DNA from: Altererythrobacter sp.
GTDB taxonomy: Bacteria > Pseudomonadota > Alphaproteobacteria > Sphingomonadales > Sphingomonadaceae
Direction: 5' to 3'
Length of the DNA: 18,023 nucleotides
Assembly (NCBI GenBank): GCA_024636575.1
Contig: JAGXGU010000161.1
Location: 1-18,023 of the forward strand
Shown here: positions 6,902 through 13,552 of the stretch, one piece after another
How the letters are laid out: the number at the start of each line of letters is the position of its first letter
How positions within the stretch are numbered: the first letter of the stretch is position 1
Notes under the pieces: generated by a model
What the model saw: only the letters and a program-made list of their open reading frames with translations
Database searches by the model: none
What the model was told of the DNA's origin: nothing
Made by a program: the position numbers and the translations under genes

Positions 6902-7903
6902 CTATTCGGCAGCTATCGGCATGGCGCCCGCGCGGCCCAATCCGGCCGTAGCCCCGCCCAATTCCTGCACCAATCCGGCTATCAATCGCACCACCGCCGC
7001 CATTCGTGCACTTGGTTCTTCCATGCGCCGGTCAAGATAGGTCGATCGGCACACTTCGACCTGGATTGCATGGATTCCCCGCGCCGGCGCAGCGTGCCGA
7101 TCCAGCACATAACCGCCTGCATAGGGGCGATTATGGGCGGTTGCGCGTTCTTGCCGCGCAAGATAGGCGAACGCGCTGGCAATCAACAGGCCATCGCTCG
7201 ATGCGCCGAACCGGTCACCGATCACGATTTCAGCAGGCCGATCACCTTCGTGCTTCGCCGTCAGCGGCGGCATCGAATGCAGGTCGATCAGCAATGCGGC
7301 GCCCCAGCGGTCACGCACTGCTTCCAGGGCCTTCGCCAGCGCCTGATGATAGGGCCGGTGTATCCCGCCAATACGCGCCGCCAATTCGTCGCGGCTGATC
7401 TGTTGGTTCCAGATTTCACCGAGGCGCGGCAAACGGCGAGGTACCAGGCCCAGCCCGGTGCGGGATCGGCGATTGGTCATGGTGCGGCGTTCTTCCGCCG
7501 GGCAGCCGCCGCGAATCATCTCCCAATCCACATCATCGCTGGCGCGGTTCAAATCGATCATGGCACGCGGCGCATGGGCGACCAGCAATCCCGCGCCGGT
7601 TTGACGGGCAATTTCTGTGGCGATCTGGTCAACGTAACGGTCTTCAAGCCGGATCACCGAATATGCCGGGTCGCGCATGGTTTCCAGCAGCGCGGCTGGA
7701 TAGGCCCGGCCTCCGTGGGGCGCGGCAATCACCACCGGAATGGGGCAATCGGCATGCATCCGCAGCGAAAAAGCGGGCAGGATCGTACCCGGGATAATTC
7801 CGCCGCGCTGGACCGGCGATCCCCCTTTGATTTCCAAATCGCGCTGCATTTCGTCCATGAAAATATGATTAGCGCCAAGCCGCGCTGTGTCAAAGCTGGG
7901 CAT
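6902..7903 (-). CDS. N-formylglutamate amidohydrolase family protein
   Basis: Zinc-type hydrolase related to HutG2, which releases formate from N-formyl-L-glutamate at the end of one histidine degradation route. No other hut gene is nearby, so the substrate may be another N-formyl or N-acyl amino acid. Numbered from the ATG at 7903 (333 residues), conserved blocks are APHGG (61-65), LED (86-88), DLNR (117-120), HRPYHQ (182-187), DLHSMP (207-212), the NRPYAGG segment (258-264) and QVEVCR (281-286), where E283 fits the catalytic or metal-binding Glu. The start is uncertain: neither the ATG at 7903 nor that at 7858 has a clear ribosome binding site, and family homology begins near residue 50. 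It is divergent from cpdR across 49 bp. Confidence 0.87.
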   Translation of the reverse strand: MPSFDTARLGANHIFMDEMQRDLEIKGGSPVQRGGIIPGTILPAFSLRMHADCPIPVVIAAPHGGRAYPAALLETMRDPAYSVIRLEDRYVDQIATEIARQTGAGLLVAHAPRAMIDLNRASDDVDWEMIRGGCPAEERRTMTNRRSRTGLGLVPRRLPRLGEIWNQQISRDELAARIGGIHRPYHQALAKALEAVRDRWGAALLIDLHSMPPLTAKHEGDRPAEIVIGDRFGASSDGLLIASAFAYLARQERATAHNRPYAGGYVLDRHAAPARGIHAIQVEVCRSTYLDRRMEEPSARMAAVVRLIAGLVQELGGATAGLGRAGAMPIAAE

Positions 7904-7941
7904 GTCAAACAGAGCGAAAGATTTCTTAATCGTCCTGCGCT

Positions 7942-7946
7942 AAGGA
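7942..7946 (+). promoter_or_regulatory. Ribosome binding site that selects the cpdR start
   Basis: AAGGA lies directly against the first ATG (7947), leaving no spacer, but exactly 6 nt before the second in-frame ATG (7953). The second ATG is therefore the better start. Confidence 0.7.
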
Positions 7947-7952
7947 ATGGCC

Positions 7953-8342
7953 ATGAACACACACAAATCCTTGCGAATCCTCCTGGCGGAAGATGAAGAG
8001 GCGATGCGCGGATACCTGGCGCGCGCGCTTGAAAATGCCGGCTACGAAGTTGTCGCGGTCGATCGCGGCACCGCCGCCCTGCCCTTCCTCCAAAACGAGC
8101 ACTTCGATCTGCTGCTGTCGGACATCGTCATGCCCGAAATGGACGGGATTGAACTGGCGCAGCATTGTAACGAGGTAAGCCCGCGTACCAAGGTGATGTT
8201 TATCACCGGCTTCGCCGCAGTCACGTTGAGGGCCAGCCGGGAACAACCGCAGGCCAAGGTACTGTCCAAGCCGTTCCACTTGCGCGATCTGGTGCTGGAA
8301 GTGGAACGAATTTTCGATGATCAGGCCCAGGCCAGCCTGTAG
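7953..8342 (+). CDS. cpdR: Single-domain response regulator CpdR
   Basis: This 129-residue receiver-only protein closely resembles Caulobacter CpdR, which in its unphosphorylated form primes ClpXP for degradation of cell-cycle regulators and is phosphorylated by the CckA-ChpT relay. The acidic pocket is E13/D14/E15, the phospho-acceptor is D57 in LLLSDIVMPEMDG (53-65), the switch Thr is T85 in FITGFAAV and the conserved Lys is K106 in LSKPFHLRDLV (104-114). The strings ALENAGYEV, DIVMPEMDGIELA, MFITGFAAV and KVLSKPFHLRDLV are hallmarks of CpdR rather than of generic CheY-like proteins. No output domain is present. The C-terminus extends about 8 residues past the last helix (DDQAQASL). It is divergent from the amidohydrolase gene; I saw no TTAA-N7-TTAA CtrA site in the gap. 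Confidence 0.92.
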   Translation: MNTHKSLRILLAEDEEAMRGYLARALENAGYEVVAVDRGTAALPFLQNEHFDLLLSDIVMPEMDGIELAQHCNEVSPRTKVMFITGFAAVTLRASREQPQAKVLSKPFHLRDLVLEVERIFDDQAQASL

Positions 8343-8371
8343 AACGACCTGGCTGTAAACGAAAACACCCA

Positions 8372-8401
8372 CTTGCGCCGGTTCAAGCCAGACGCTAGAG
8401 G
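8372..8401 (+). promoter_or_regulatory. Candidate promoter of tRNA-Val
   Basis: CTTGCG (8372-8377), a 17-bp spacer and CTAGAG (8395-8400) match the alphaproteobacterial CTTGAC/CTATAT pattern at four of six positions in each box. Transcription would begin near 8408, about 29 nt before the mature tRNA. Confidence 0.4.
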
Positions 8402-8436
8402 GCGCGCCTGCTGTTATGGCAGCTTGTGAATAGCGT

Positions 8437-8511
8437 GGGCGTATAGCTCAGTGGTAGAGCACTGTGTTGACATCGCAGGGGCCGGGAGTTCAACTCTCTC
8501 TACGCCCACCA
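8437..8511 (+). tRNA. tRNA-Val (anticodon GAC)
   Basis: The full cloverleaf can be drawn by eye. The acceptor stem is GGGCGTA with TACGCCC (7 bp). The D arm is GCTC-AGTGGTA-GAGC. The anticodon stem CTGTG/CGCAG encloses loop TTGACAT, giving anticodon GAC (reads GUC/GUU, valine). The T arm is GGGAG-TTCAACT-CTCTC. The discriminator is A and CCA is encoded (8509-8511). A run of five T at 8520-8524 may help termination. Confidence 0.96.
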
Positions 8512-8650
8512 TTCACGGCTTTTTCTGAAGCATCGATCACCGAATATACGCATCCGCAGGCTTGGCATCGCGCTATCCGCACCGAAATCGGCTGACCTTT
8601 GGTCGCCGATACCAAGATCAACCGCTTTCAGGAAACTCGGCCTACACCAC

Positions 8651-8678
8651 CTTGCGCCAAGGCATCCAAGTGCTAAAG
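8651..8678 (+). promoter_or_regulatory. Candidate icd promoter
   Basis: CTTGCG (8651-8656), a 16-bp spacer and CTAAAG (8673-8678) give a start near 8686 and a leader of about 30 nt carrying the AGGA ribosome binding site (8707-8710). The -35 hexamer is identical to that proposed for the tRNA-Val promoter. The rest of the 204-bp gap after the tRNA shows no other feature. Confidence 0.4.
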
Positions 8679-8715
8679 CCCGCTCAACTTTCAAAACAAC
8701 AGGCACAGGAACACC

Positions 8716-9936
8716 ATGGCGAAGATCAAGGTAGCAAACCCGGTCGTCGAGCTCGACGGCGATGAAATGACCAGAATTATCTGGCAGTGGATCCGTGAAC
8801 GGTTGATCCTGCCCTATCTGGATATCGACCTCAAATATTACGATCTCTCGATTGAAAAGCGCGACGAGACGGATGACCAGATCACGGTCGATTCCGCCAA
8901 CGCGATCAAGCAGTACGGCGTCGGCGTAAAATGCGCCACGATCACCCCGGACGAGGCCCGCGTCGAAGAATTCGGCCTCAAGAAAATGTGGCGTTCGCCC
9001 AATGGCACGATCCGCAACATTCTGGGCGGCACAATTTTCCGCGAGCCGATCGTGATCGACAACGTTCCGCGGCTGGTGCCCGGCTGGACAGACCCGATCG
9101 TGGTCGGCCGCCATGCATTCGGTGACCAGTACCGCGCCACCGACACGCTGATCCCCGGCGCGGGCAAGCTCCGCCTGGTGTTCGAGGGCGCTGACGGCAA
9201 GAATATCGATCTCGACGTGTTCGAATTCGAAAGCCCCGGCATTGCCATGGCGATGTACAATCTCGACGATTCGATTCGCGATTTTGCGCGCGCTTCGATG
9301 AATTACGGATTGGACCGGAAATGGCCGGTTTACCTGTCGACCAAGAACACGATCCTGAAAGCCTATGATGGCCGGTTCAAGGACCTGTTCGAGGAGGTTT
9401 TCGAAGCCGAATTCAAGGACAAGTTTGCCGAAGCCGGCATCTCCTACGAACACCGTCTGATCGACGACATGGTGGCATCGGCGCTCAAATGGAGCGGCAA
9501 GTTCGTCTGGGCCTGCAAGAATTACGATGGCGACGTTCAGTCTGACACGGTTGCACAGGGCTTCGGCTCGCTCGGTCTGATGACTTCGGTCCTGATGTCG
9601 CCCGACGGCAAGACCGTCGAAGCGGAAGCGGCGCACGGCACTGTGACCCGCCATTACCGCCAGCATGAACAGGGCAAGGCAACCTCGACCAATCCGATCG
9701 CATCCATTTTCGCCTGGACGCGGGGACTGATGTATCGCGGCAAGTTCGACAATACTCCGGACGTGGTCCGTTTTGCCGAAACCATCGAGCGGATCTGTAT
9801 CGAAACGGTCGAAAAGGGGCACATGACCAAGGATCTGGCCCTGCTGATCGGCCCCAACCAGAGCTGGCTGACCACGGAACAATTCTTCGAAGCGATCGTA
9901 AACAACCTCGAAGCAGAAATGCAGAACTGGGCTTGA
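8716..9936 (+). CDS. icd: NADP-dependent isocitrate dehydrogenase (type II, eukaryote-like)
   Basis: TCA-cycle enzyme converting isocitrate to 2-oxoglutarate and CO2 with reduction of NADP. At 406 residues and with its motif set it belongs to the homodimeric type II subfamily shared with mitochondrial and cytosolic eukaryotic IDH and common in Alphaproteobacteria, not the E. coli-type enzyme. Substrate residues are T77, S94 to R100 (SPNGTIR), R109, R132, Y139 and K210. Metal-binding aspartates are D250 and D273. The NADP-specifying segment AHGTVTRH (306-313) carries R312 and H313, with N326 nearby, indicating NADP rather than NAD. AGGA lies 5 nt before the ATG. The gene appears monocistronic, with its own candidate promoter and a strong terminator 22 bp after the stop. 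Confidence 0.97.
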   Translation: MAKIKVANPVVELDGDEMTRIIWQWIRERLILPYLDIDLKYYDLSIEKRDETDDQITVDSANAIKQYGVGVKCATITPDEARVEEFGLKKMWRSPNGTIRNILGGTIFREPIVIDNVPRLVPGWTDPIVVGRHAFGDQYRATDTLIPGAGKLRLVFEGADGKNIDLDVFEFESPGIAMAMYNLDDSIRDFARASMNYGLDRKWPVYLSTKNTILKAYDGRFKDLFEEVFEAEFKDKFAEAGISYEHRLIDDMVASALKWSGKFVWACKNYDGDVQSDTVAQGFGSLGLMTSVLMSPDGKTVEAEAAHGTVTRHYRQHEQGKATSTNPIASIFAWTRGLMYRGKFDNTPDVVRFAETIERICIETVEKGHMTKDLALLIGPNQSWLTTEQFFEAIVNNLEAEMQNWA

Positions 9937-9957
9937 TTGCCTCGAATGAAAATGGAT

Positions 9958-10000
9958 GGCCGCGCCGATTCCAATTCGGGTCGGCGCGGCCTATTTTTTT
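9958..10000 (+). terminator. icd intrinsic terminator
   Basis: GGCCGCGCCGA (9958-9968) and TCGGCGCGGCC (9981-9991) form a perfect 11-bp GC-rich stem with a 12-nt loop. TATTTTTTT (9992-10000) follows. It lies only 26 bp before the next start codon. Confidence 0.95.
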
Positions 10001-10026
10001 GAAAGCGTAACCAGAAAGCGTAACCA
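10001..10026 (+). repeat. Perfect tandem 13-bp duplication abutting a start codon
   Basis: GAAAGCGTAACCA occurs twice head-to-tail (10001-10013 and 10014-10026) and fills the whole space between the icd terminator and the ATG at 10027. No Shine-Dalgarno of normal quality is present in either copy (only AGAAAG at the junction). Confidence 0.9.
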
Positions 10027-11712
10027 ATGGCCAATCGGTCCAAACCAGCGTCTGCGGCCACCGAGAGCCCCGAAGACAATGAACGGCGCGGCAAGGCACG
10101 CCTTGAAGTGCGCCAGGCCCGGCCCGCCGATGTACGTGCAATCGCAGATCTGGTCAGGCGGGCTTATTTGGATCTTCCCGCTTATACCCACGGTGAAATT
10201 CGCGGCCAGATCAACCATTTTCCCGAAGGCTGTTTTGTCGCCAAGATGGACGGCGTGCTGGTCGGCTATTGTGCTTCCATGCGGCTTGGCGCGAATACCG
10301 CGCTGAAACCGCATAGCTGGGACGAGATAACCGGCAACGGGTTTGGTTCACGCCACCTGCCAACGGGCGAATGGCTGTACGGCTATGAAATGTGCGTCGA
10401 TCCCAAATCACGCGGAACACGCATCGGCCGGCGGCTGTATGAAGAACGGCGGGCGCTGGCGGAACGGCTCGAATTGACCGGCATCGTCTTTGGCGGCCGG
10501 ATGCCGAACCTCAAACGTTACTGGCGCAAGGTTGACGGGCCGCAGGATTACCTCGCGCAGGTGATCGAGAACAAGATCCACGATCCGGTACTGCGTTTCC
10601 AGCTGGCCAACGGATTCGAACCGATTGGAATCCTTCCAAACTACCTGCCCGAAGACAAGAAGTCGAAAGCCTTCGCGGTCCACATGATGTGGCGCAACCC
10701 CTATGTCGATCATGACAAGCCGCAGAAGCACCGCCTGCCCCGCGGGGTCGAAAGTGTTCGCATCGCCACCTGTCAATTGCAGGCACGCTCGGTCAAGGAC
10801 TTTGCCGAATTCATCCGGCATATTGAATATTTCGTTGATGTTGCAGCAGATTACGAGGCGGACTTCATCGTCTTTCCCGAATTGTTCACGCTCATGCTGC
10901 TATCTTTCGAGGAAAGGGAACTGACCCCGCTCGAGGCGATTGATACGCTGTCCAAATACACCCCGAAAATCCGCCAGACGCTGTCGGATATGGCGCTGAA
11001 ATACAACATCAACATCATCGGCGGTTCGCACCCGACACGGCTGGAAGACGGCGACATTCACAACGTAGCCTATGTCTGCCTGCGCGATGGATCGATCTAT
11101 TCGCAGGAAAAAATCCACCCGACCCCGAACGAAGCCTATTGGTGGAACATCAAGGGCGGCGATTCGATCGACGCGATCCCCACCGATTGCGGCCCGATCG
11201 GAGTGCTGATCTGTTACGACAGCGAATTTCCCGAACTCGCCCGCCGTCTTGTTGACGAAGGTGCGCGGATCATCTTCGTTCCTTTCTGCACCGACAGCCG
11301 GCAGGGATATATGCGCGTGCGATATTGCGCACAGGCGCGGGCGATCGAAAACCAATGCTTCGTGGTAATGAGCGGTAATGTCGGCAATTTGCCCAATGTG
11401 GCCAATATGGACATCCAATATGCCCAAAGCTGCATCCTGACCCCTTGCGATTTCCCCTTCGCCCGCGATGGTATCGCAGCGGAAGCGAGCGAGAATGTCG
11501 AAACGCTGACGATCAGTGATGTCAATCTGGCAGACCTCAGCTGGGCACGCGCAGAAGGTACGGTGCAGAACCTGGCGGACCGGCGCTTCGATCTCTACCG
11601 CATTGCATGGGACAAACGGGCAGCGACCAATCCAGAACAATACCGGATCGGGCAGGACCAGGAAACTTCGGTTTCCGCGCCCAAGGGCCCGCACAGTCCA
11701 GGCGGCGGCTAA
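10027..11712 (+). CDS. Fusion of GNAT N-acetyltransferase and carbon-nitrogen hydrolase (nitrilase superfamily)
   Basis: Bifunctional protein of 561 residues. Residues about 26-220 are a GNAT acyltransferase domain with the acetyl-CoA-binding segment CVDPKSRGTRIGRRLYEERR (123-142); the first Gly of the usual R-x-x-G-x-G is Arg (R132). Residues about 243-530 are a nitrilase-superfamily amidohydrolase with the full catalytic triad: E285 (FPELF), K362 (EKIHPTPNE) and C396 (LICYDSEFPE). The first 25 residues are charged and low-complexity, and the last 25 look disordered. Such fusions are known in many bacteria, but the substrate is unknown; an amide hydrolysis coupled to, or opposed by, acyl transfer is the natural inference. 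The ATG at 10027 immediately follows a tandem repeat and a terminator. It is followed after 68 bp by the antiporter gene, probably in one transcript. Confidence 0.9.
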   Translation: MANRSKPASAATESPEDNERRGKARLEVRQARPADVRAIADLVRRAYLDLPAYTHGEIRGQINHFPEGCFVAKMDGVLVGYCASMRLGANTALKPHSWDEITGNGFGSRHLPTGEWLYGYEMCVDPKSRGTRIGRRLYEERRALAERLELTGIVFGGRMPNLKRYWRKVDGPQDYLAQVIENKIHDPVLRFQLANGFEPIGILPNYLPEDKKSKAFAVHMMWRNPYVDHDKPQKHRLPRGVESVRIATCQLQARSVKDFAEFIRHIEYFVDVAADYEADFIVFPELFTLMLLSFEERELTPLEAIDTLSKYTPKIRQTLSDMALKYNINIIGGSHPTRLEDGDIHNVAYVCLRDGSIYSQEKIHPTPNEAYWWNIKGGDSIDAIPTDCGPIGVLICYDSEFPELARRLVDEGARIIFVPFCTDSRQGYMRVRYCAQARAIENQCFVVMSGNVGNLPNVANMDIQYAQSCILTPCDFPFARDGIAAEASENVETLTISDVNLADLSWARAEGTVQNLADRRFDLYRIAWDKRAATNPEQYRIGQDQETSVSAPKGPHSPGGG

Positions 11713-11780
11713 TCACCGGAATGCCGACCTCGGGATCAAGTGACGTGACAAGAATGCCTAGCCTGCCATAGAAGACCAAT

Positions 11781-13544
11781 ATGGCTGGCGATATCTCCTC
11801 TCCGATGTTGTCCGATGCGCTGGTGATCCTTGGCGCTGCGGGCATCGTAATTCCTGTTTTTACCCGTTTCCGGATCACCCCGGTTATCGGGTTTATCCTG
11901 ATTGGTATTCTGGTTGGCCCGTTCGGCCTGGGCAAGCTGGTATATAATTACCCGCTGCTGGAACACATAACCATCACCGATCCCGAGGCGCTTGAGCCCT
12001 TTGCGGAGTTCGGGATCATCTTGCTATTGTTCACCATCGGGTTGGAATTATCGTTCAAGCGTCTGTGGACCATGCGCAAGCTGGTGTTCGGCCTGGGCGC
12101 GCTCGAACTGGTCATTATTGGCGGAATGCTGGCGATATTCCTGTCGATGATGGGACAATATTGGACCGGCGCATTGGGCCTCGGCCTCGCGCTGGCGCTG
12201 TCTTCAACCGCGATCGTGCTGCCGATTGCAGGCACCACCAGCCCGGTCGGGCGCGCCGCATTATCGATGCTGTTGTTCGAAGACATCGCGATTGTGCCGA
12301 TCATCTTCATGCTGGGCGCGATGGCGCCCTATGCTCAAAGCGACGGTTGGGAAGGCTTGCTCGATACGCTTTGGCTGGGCGGCCTTGTCGTCGCGGGGTT
12401 GCTTGTTCTGGGCCGGGTCGCCCTGCCCCGCTTGTTTGCCCAGGCTGCCCGCACGAAAAGTCCGGAGCTATTCCTTGCCGCCAGCCTGCTGGTGGTGATC
12501 GGGTCAAGCCTGGCCACAGCGGCGGTAGGGCTGTCGCCAATAGTCGGCGCATTGCTGGCAGGATTGCTGATCGCAGAGACCGAATATCACGGCGAAGTCG
12601 AATCGATCATGGAGCCATTCAAGGGCCTGGCATTGGGTATTTTCCTGATCACGGTAGGCATGAGCATCGATGTCACGACCATCTGGGACAATCTCGGCCC
12701 CATCGCTCTCGCGGTTGTATTAGTGCTGACGTTCAAGGCCGTGGTCACCGGATTGCTCCTGCGTATGATGGGTGCACGGCGCAGCACCGCCACCGAAACC
12801 GGTATCCTGATGGCCAGCCCATCGGAAACCACATTGATCGTCATCGCCGCCGCCAGTTCGGCACTGCTGATCCAGCCCGGAACTGCACAATTCTGGCAAA
12901 TCGTAACTGCGATCGGCCTGACGATTACGCCGGTTCTGGCCCGGGTTGGCCGGATGGTTGCCCGGCGAGTGGAGCCTGCGCCGGAATTACCGGCGGAAGA
13001 CCGCGCGACACCCCGGGTCATTATCGTCGGTGCGGGCCGAGTGGGGCGCCTGGTCGCGCAAATGCTGACCGTGCACGGGAAACCCTATGTGGCGCTCGAT
13101 TCAGACGCCGATCTCATAAAATCGGCCAAACGATTGGGCTATCGCGCTGCCTTCGGCGATGCAGCCAGAGGCGACGCTTTGCAAAATCTTGGCGTTGAGA
13201 ACGCATTGGCCGTGATCCTGACCATGGACGAACCGGTATTGGCCCAACGGCTGACGACCAAATTGCGCAAGGCATATCCTGACCTGCCAATCATCGCCCG
13301 CGCCCGCGATACAGTTCACGCGGCCGAACTGTATCGCAGCGGGGCCAGCCATGCGGTGCCCGAAACGCTCGAAAGCTCGCTGCAATTATCCGAAGCCGTA
13401 CTCGTCGATCTGGGTGTCGCGATGGGGCCGGTGATCGCTTCGATCCACGAAAAGCGGGACGAATTCCGGATCAAGATCCAGGCAGACGCCAAGCTGGATT
13501 CCAAACCGAAATTGCGGACCAGCAATGTGGGCGCGGCCAGCTAG
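11781..13544 (+). CDS. CPA2 family monovalent cation:proton antiporter (KefB/KefC/YbaL-like)
   Basis: Inner-membrane K+ or Na+/H+ antiporter of 587 residues. Residues about 11-395 contain roughly 12 hydrophobic segments, with the family signatures GILVGPFGLG (42-51), FGIILLLFTIGLELS (77-91), LSSTAIVLPI (140-149), LLFEDIAIVPI (164-174, where KefC has FQD) and GALLAGLLIAETEY (256-269). A cytosolic TrkA-N/RCK domain starts at about 412 with the Rossmann motif VIIVGAGRVGR (413-423) and D440 at the end of beta-2, expected to bind NAD(H) or another nucleotide. No TrkA-C domain is evident. Glutathione gating of KefC type cannot be assumed, and no KefF/KefG-like ancillary protein is adjacent. It converges with alaS with only 8 bp between the stop codons and no visible terminator. 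Confidence 0.9.
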   Translation: MAGDISSPMLSDALVILGAAGIVIPVFTRFRITPVIGFILIGILVGPFGLGKLVYNYPLLEHITITDPEALEPFAEFGIILLLFTIGLELSFKRLWTMRKLVFGLGALELVIIGGMLAIFLSMMGQYWTGALGLGLALALSSTAIVLPIAGTTSPVGRAALSMLLFEDIAIVPIIFMLGAMAPYAQSDGWEGLLDTLWLGGLVVAGLLVLGRVALPRLFAQAARTKSPELFLAASLLVVIGSSLATAAVGLSPIVGALLAGLLIAETEYHGEVESIMEPFKGLALGIFLITVGMSIDVTTIWDNLGPIALAVVLVLTFKAVVTGLLLRMMGARRSTATETGILMASPSETTLIVIAAASSALLIQPGTAQFWQIVTAIGLTITPVLARVGRMVARRVEPAPELPAEDRATPRVIIVGAGRVGRLVAQMLTVHGKPYVALDSDADLIKSAKRLGYRAAFGDAARGDALQNLGVENALAVILTMDEPVLAQRLTTKLRKAYPDLPIIARARDTVHAAELYRSGASHAVPETLESSLQLSEAVLVDLGVAMGPVIASIHEKRDEFRIKIQADAKLDSKPKLRTSNVGAAS

Positions 13545-13552
13545 GTCCGATT

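Noticed and set aside
6902..7903. Histidine utilisation cluster around the N-formylglutamate amidohydrolase
   Set aside because: No hutH, hutU, hutI or hutF homologue occurs anywhere in the window.
7904..7952. CtrA binding site in front of cpdR
   Set aside because: TTAA followed by TAAG is present, but the spacing is 11 bp and the second half is imperfect, unlike TTAA-N7-TTAA.
7070..7996. 308-codon plus-strand frame over the amidohydrolase gene and the cpdR start
   Set aside because: It is antisense to a conserved enzyme and has no recognisable motif or ribosome binding site.
8500..9882. 460-codon open frame on the minus strand opposite icd
   Set aside because: It is the mirror of a highly conserved gene in GC-rich codon usage, and its translation shows no family motif.
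4303..9936. A 2-hydroxyglutarate/isocitrate gene cluster linking the FAD dehydrogenase with icd
   Set aside because: Four unrelated protein genes and a tRNA on mixed strands separate the two, each with its own signals, so proximity is probably incidental.
12065..13198. 377-codon open frame on the plus strand inside the antiporter gene
   Set aside because: It is an alternate frame of a clear membrane-protein gene. The translation is Arg/His/Gly/Cys-rich and has no domain.
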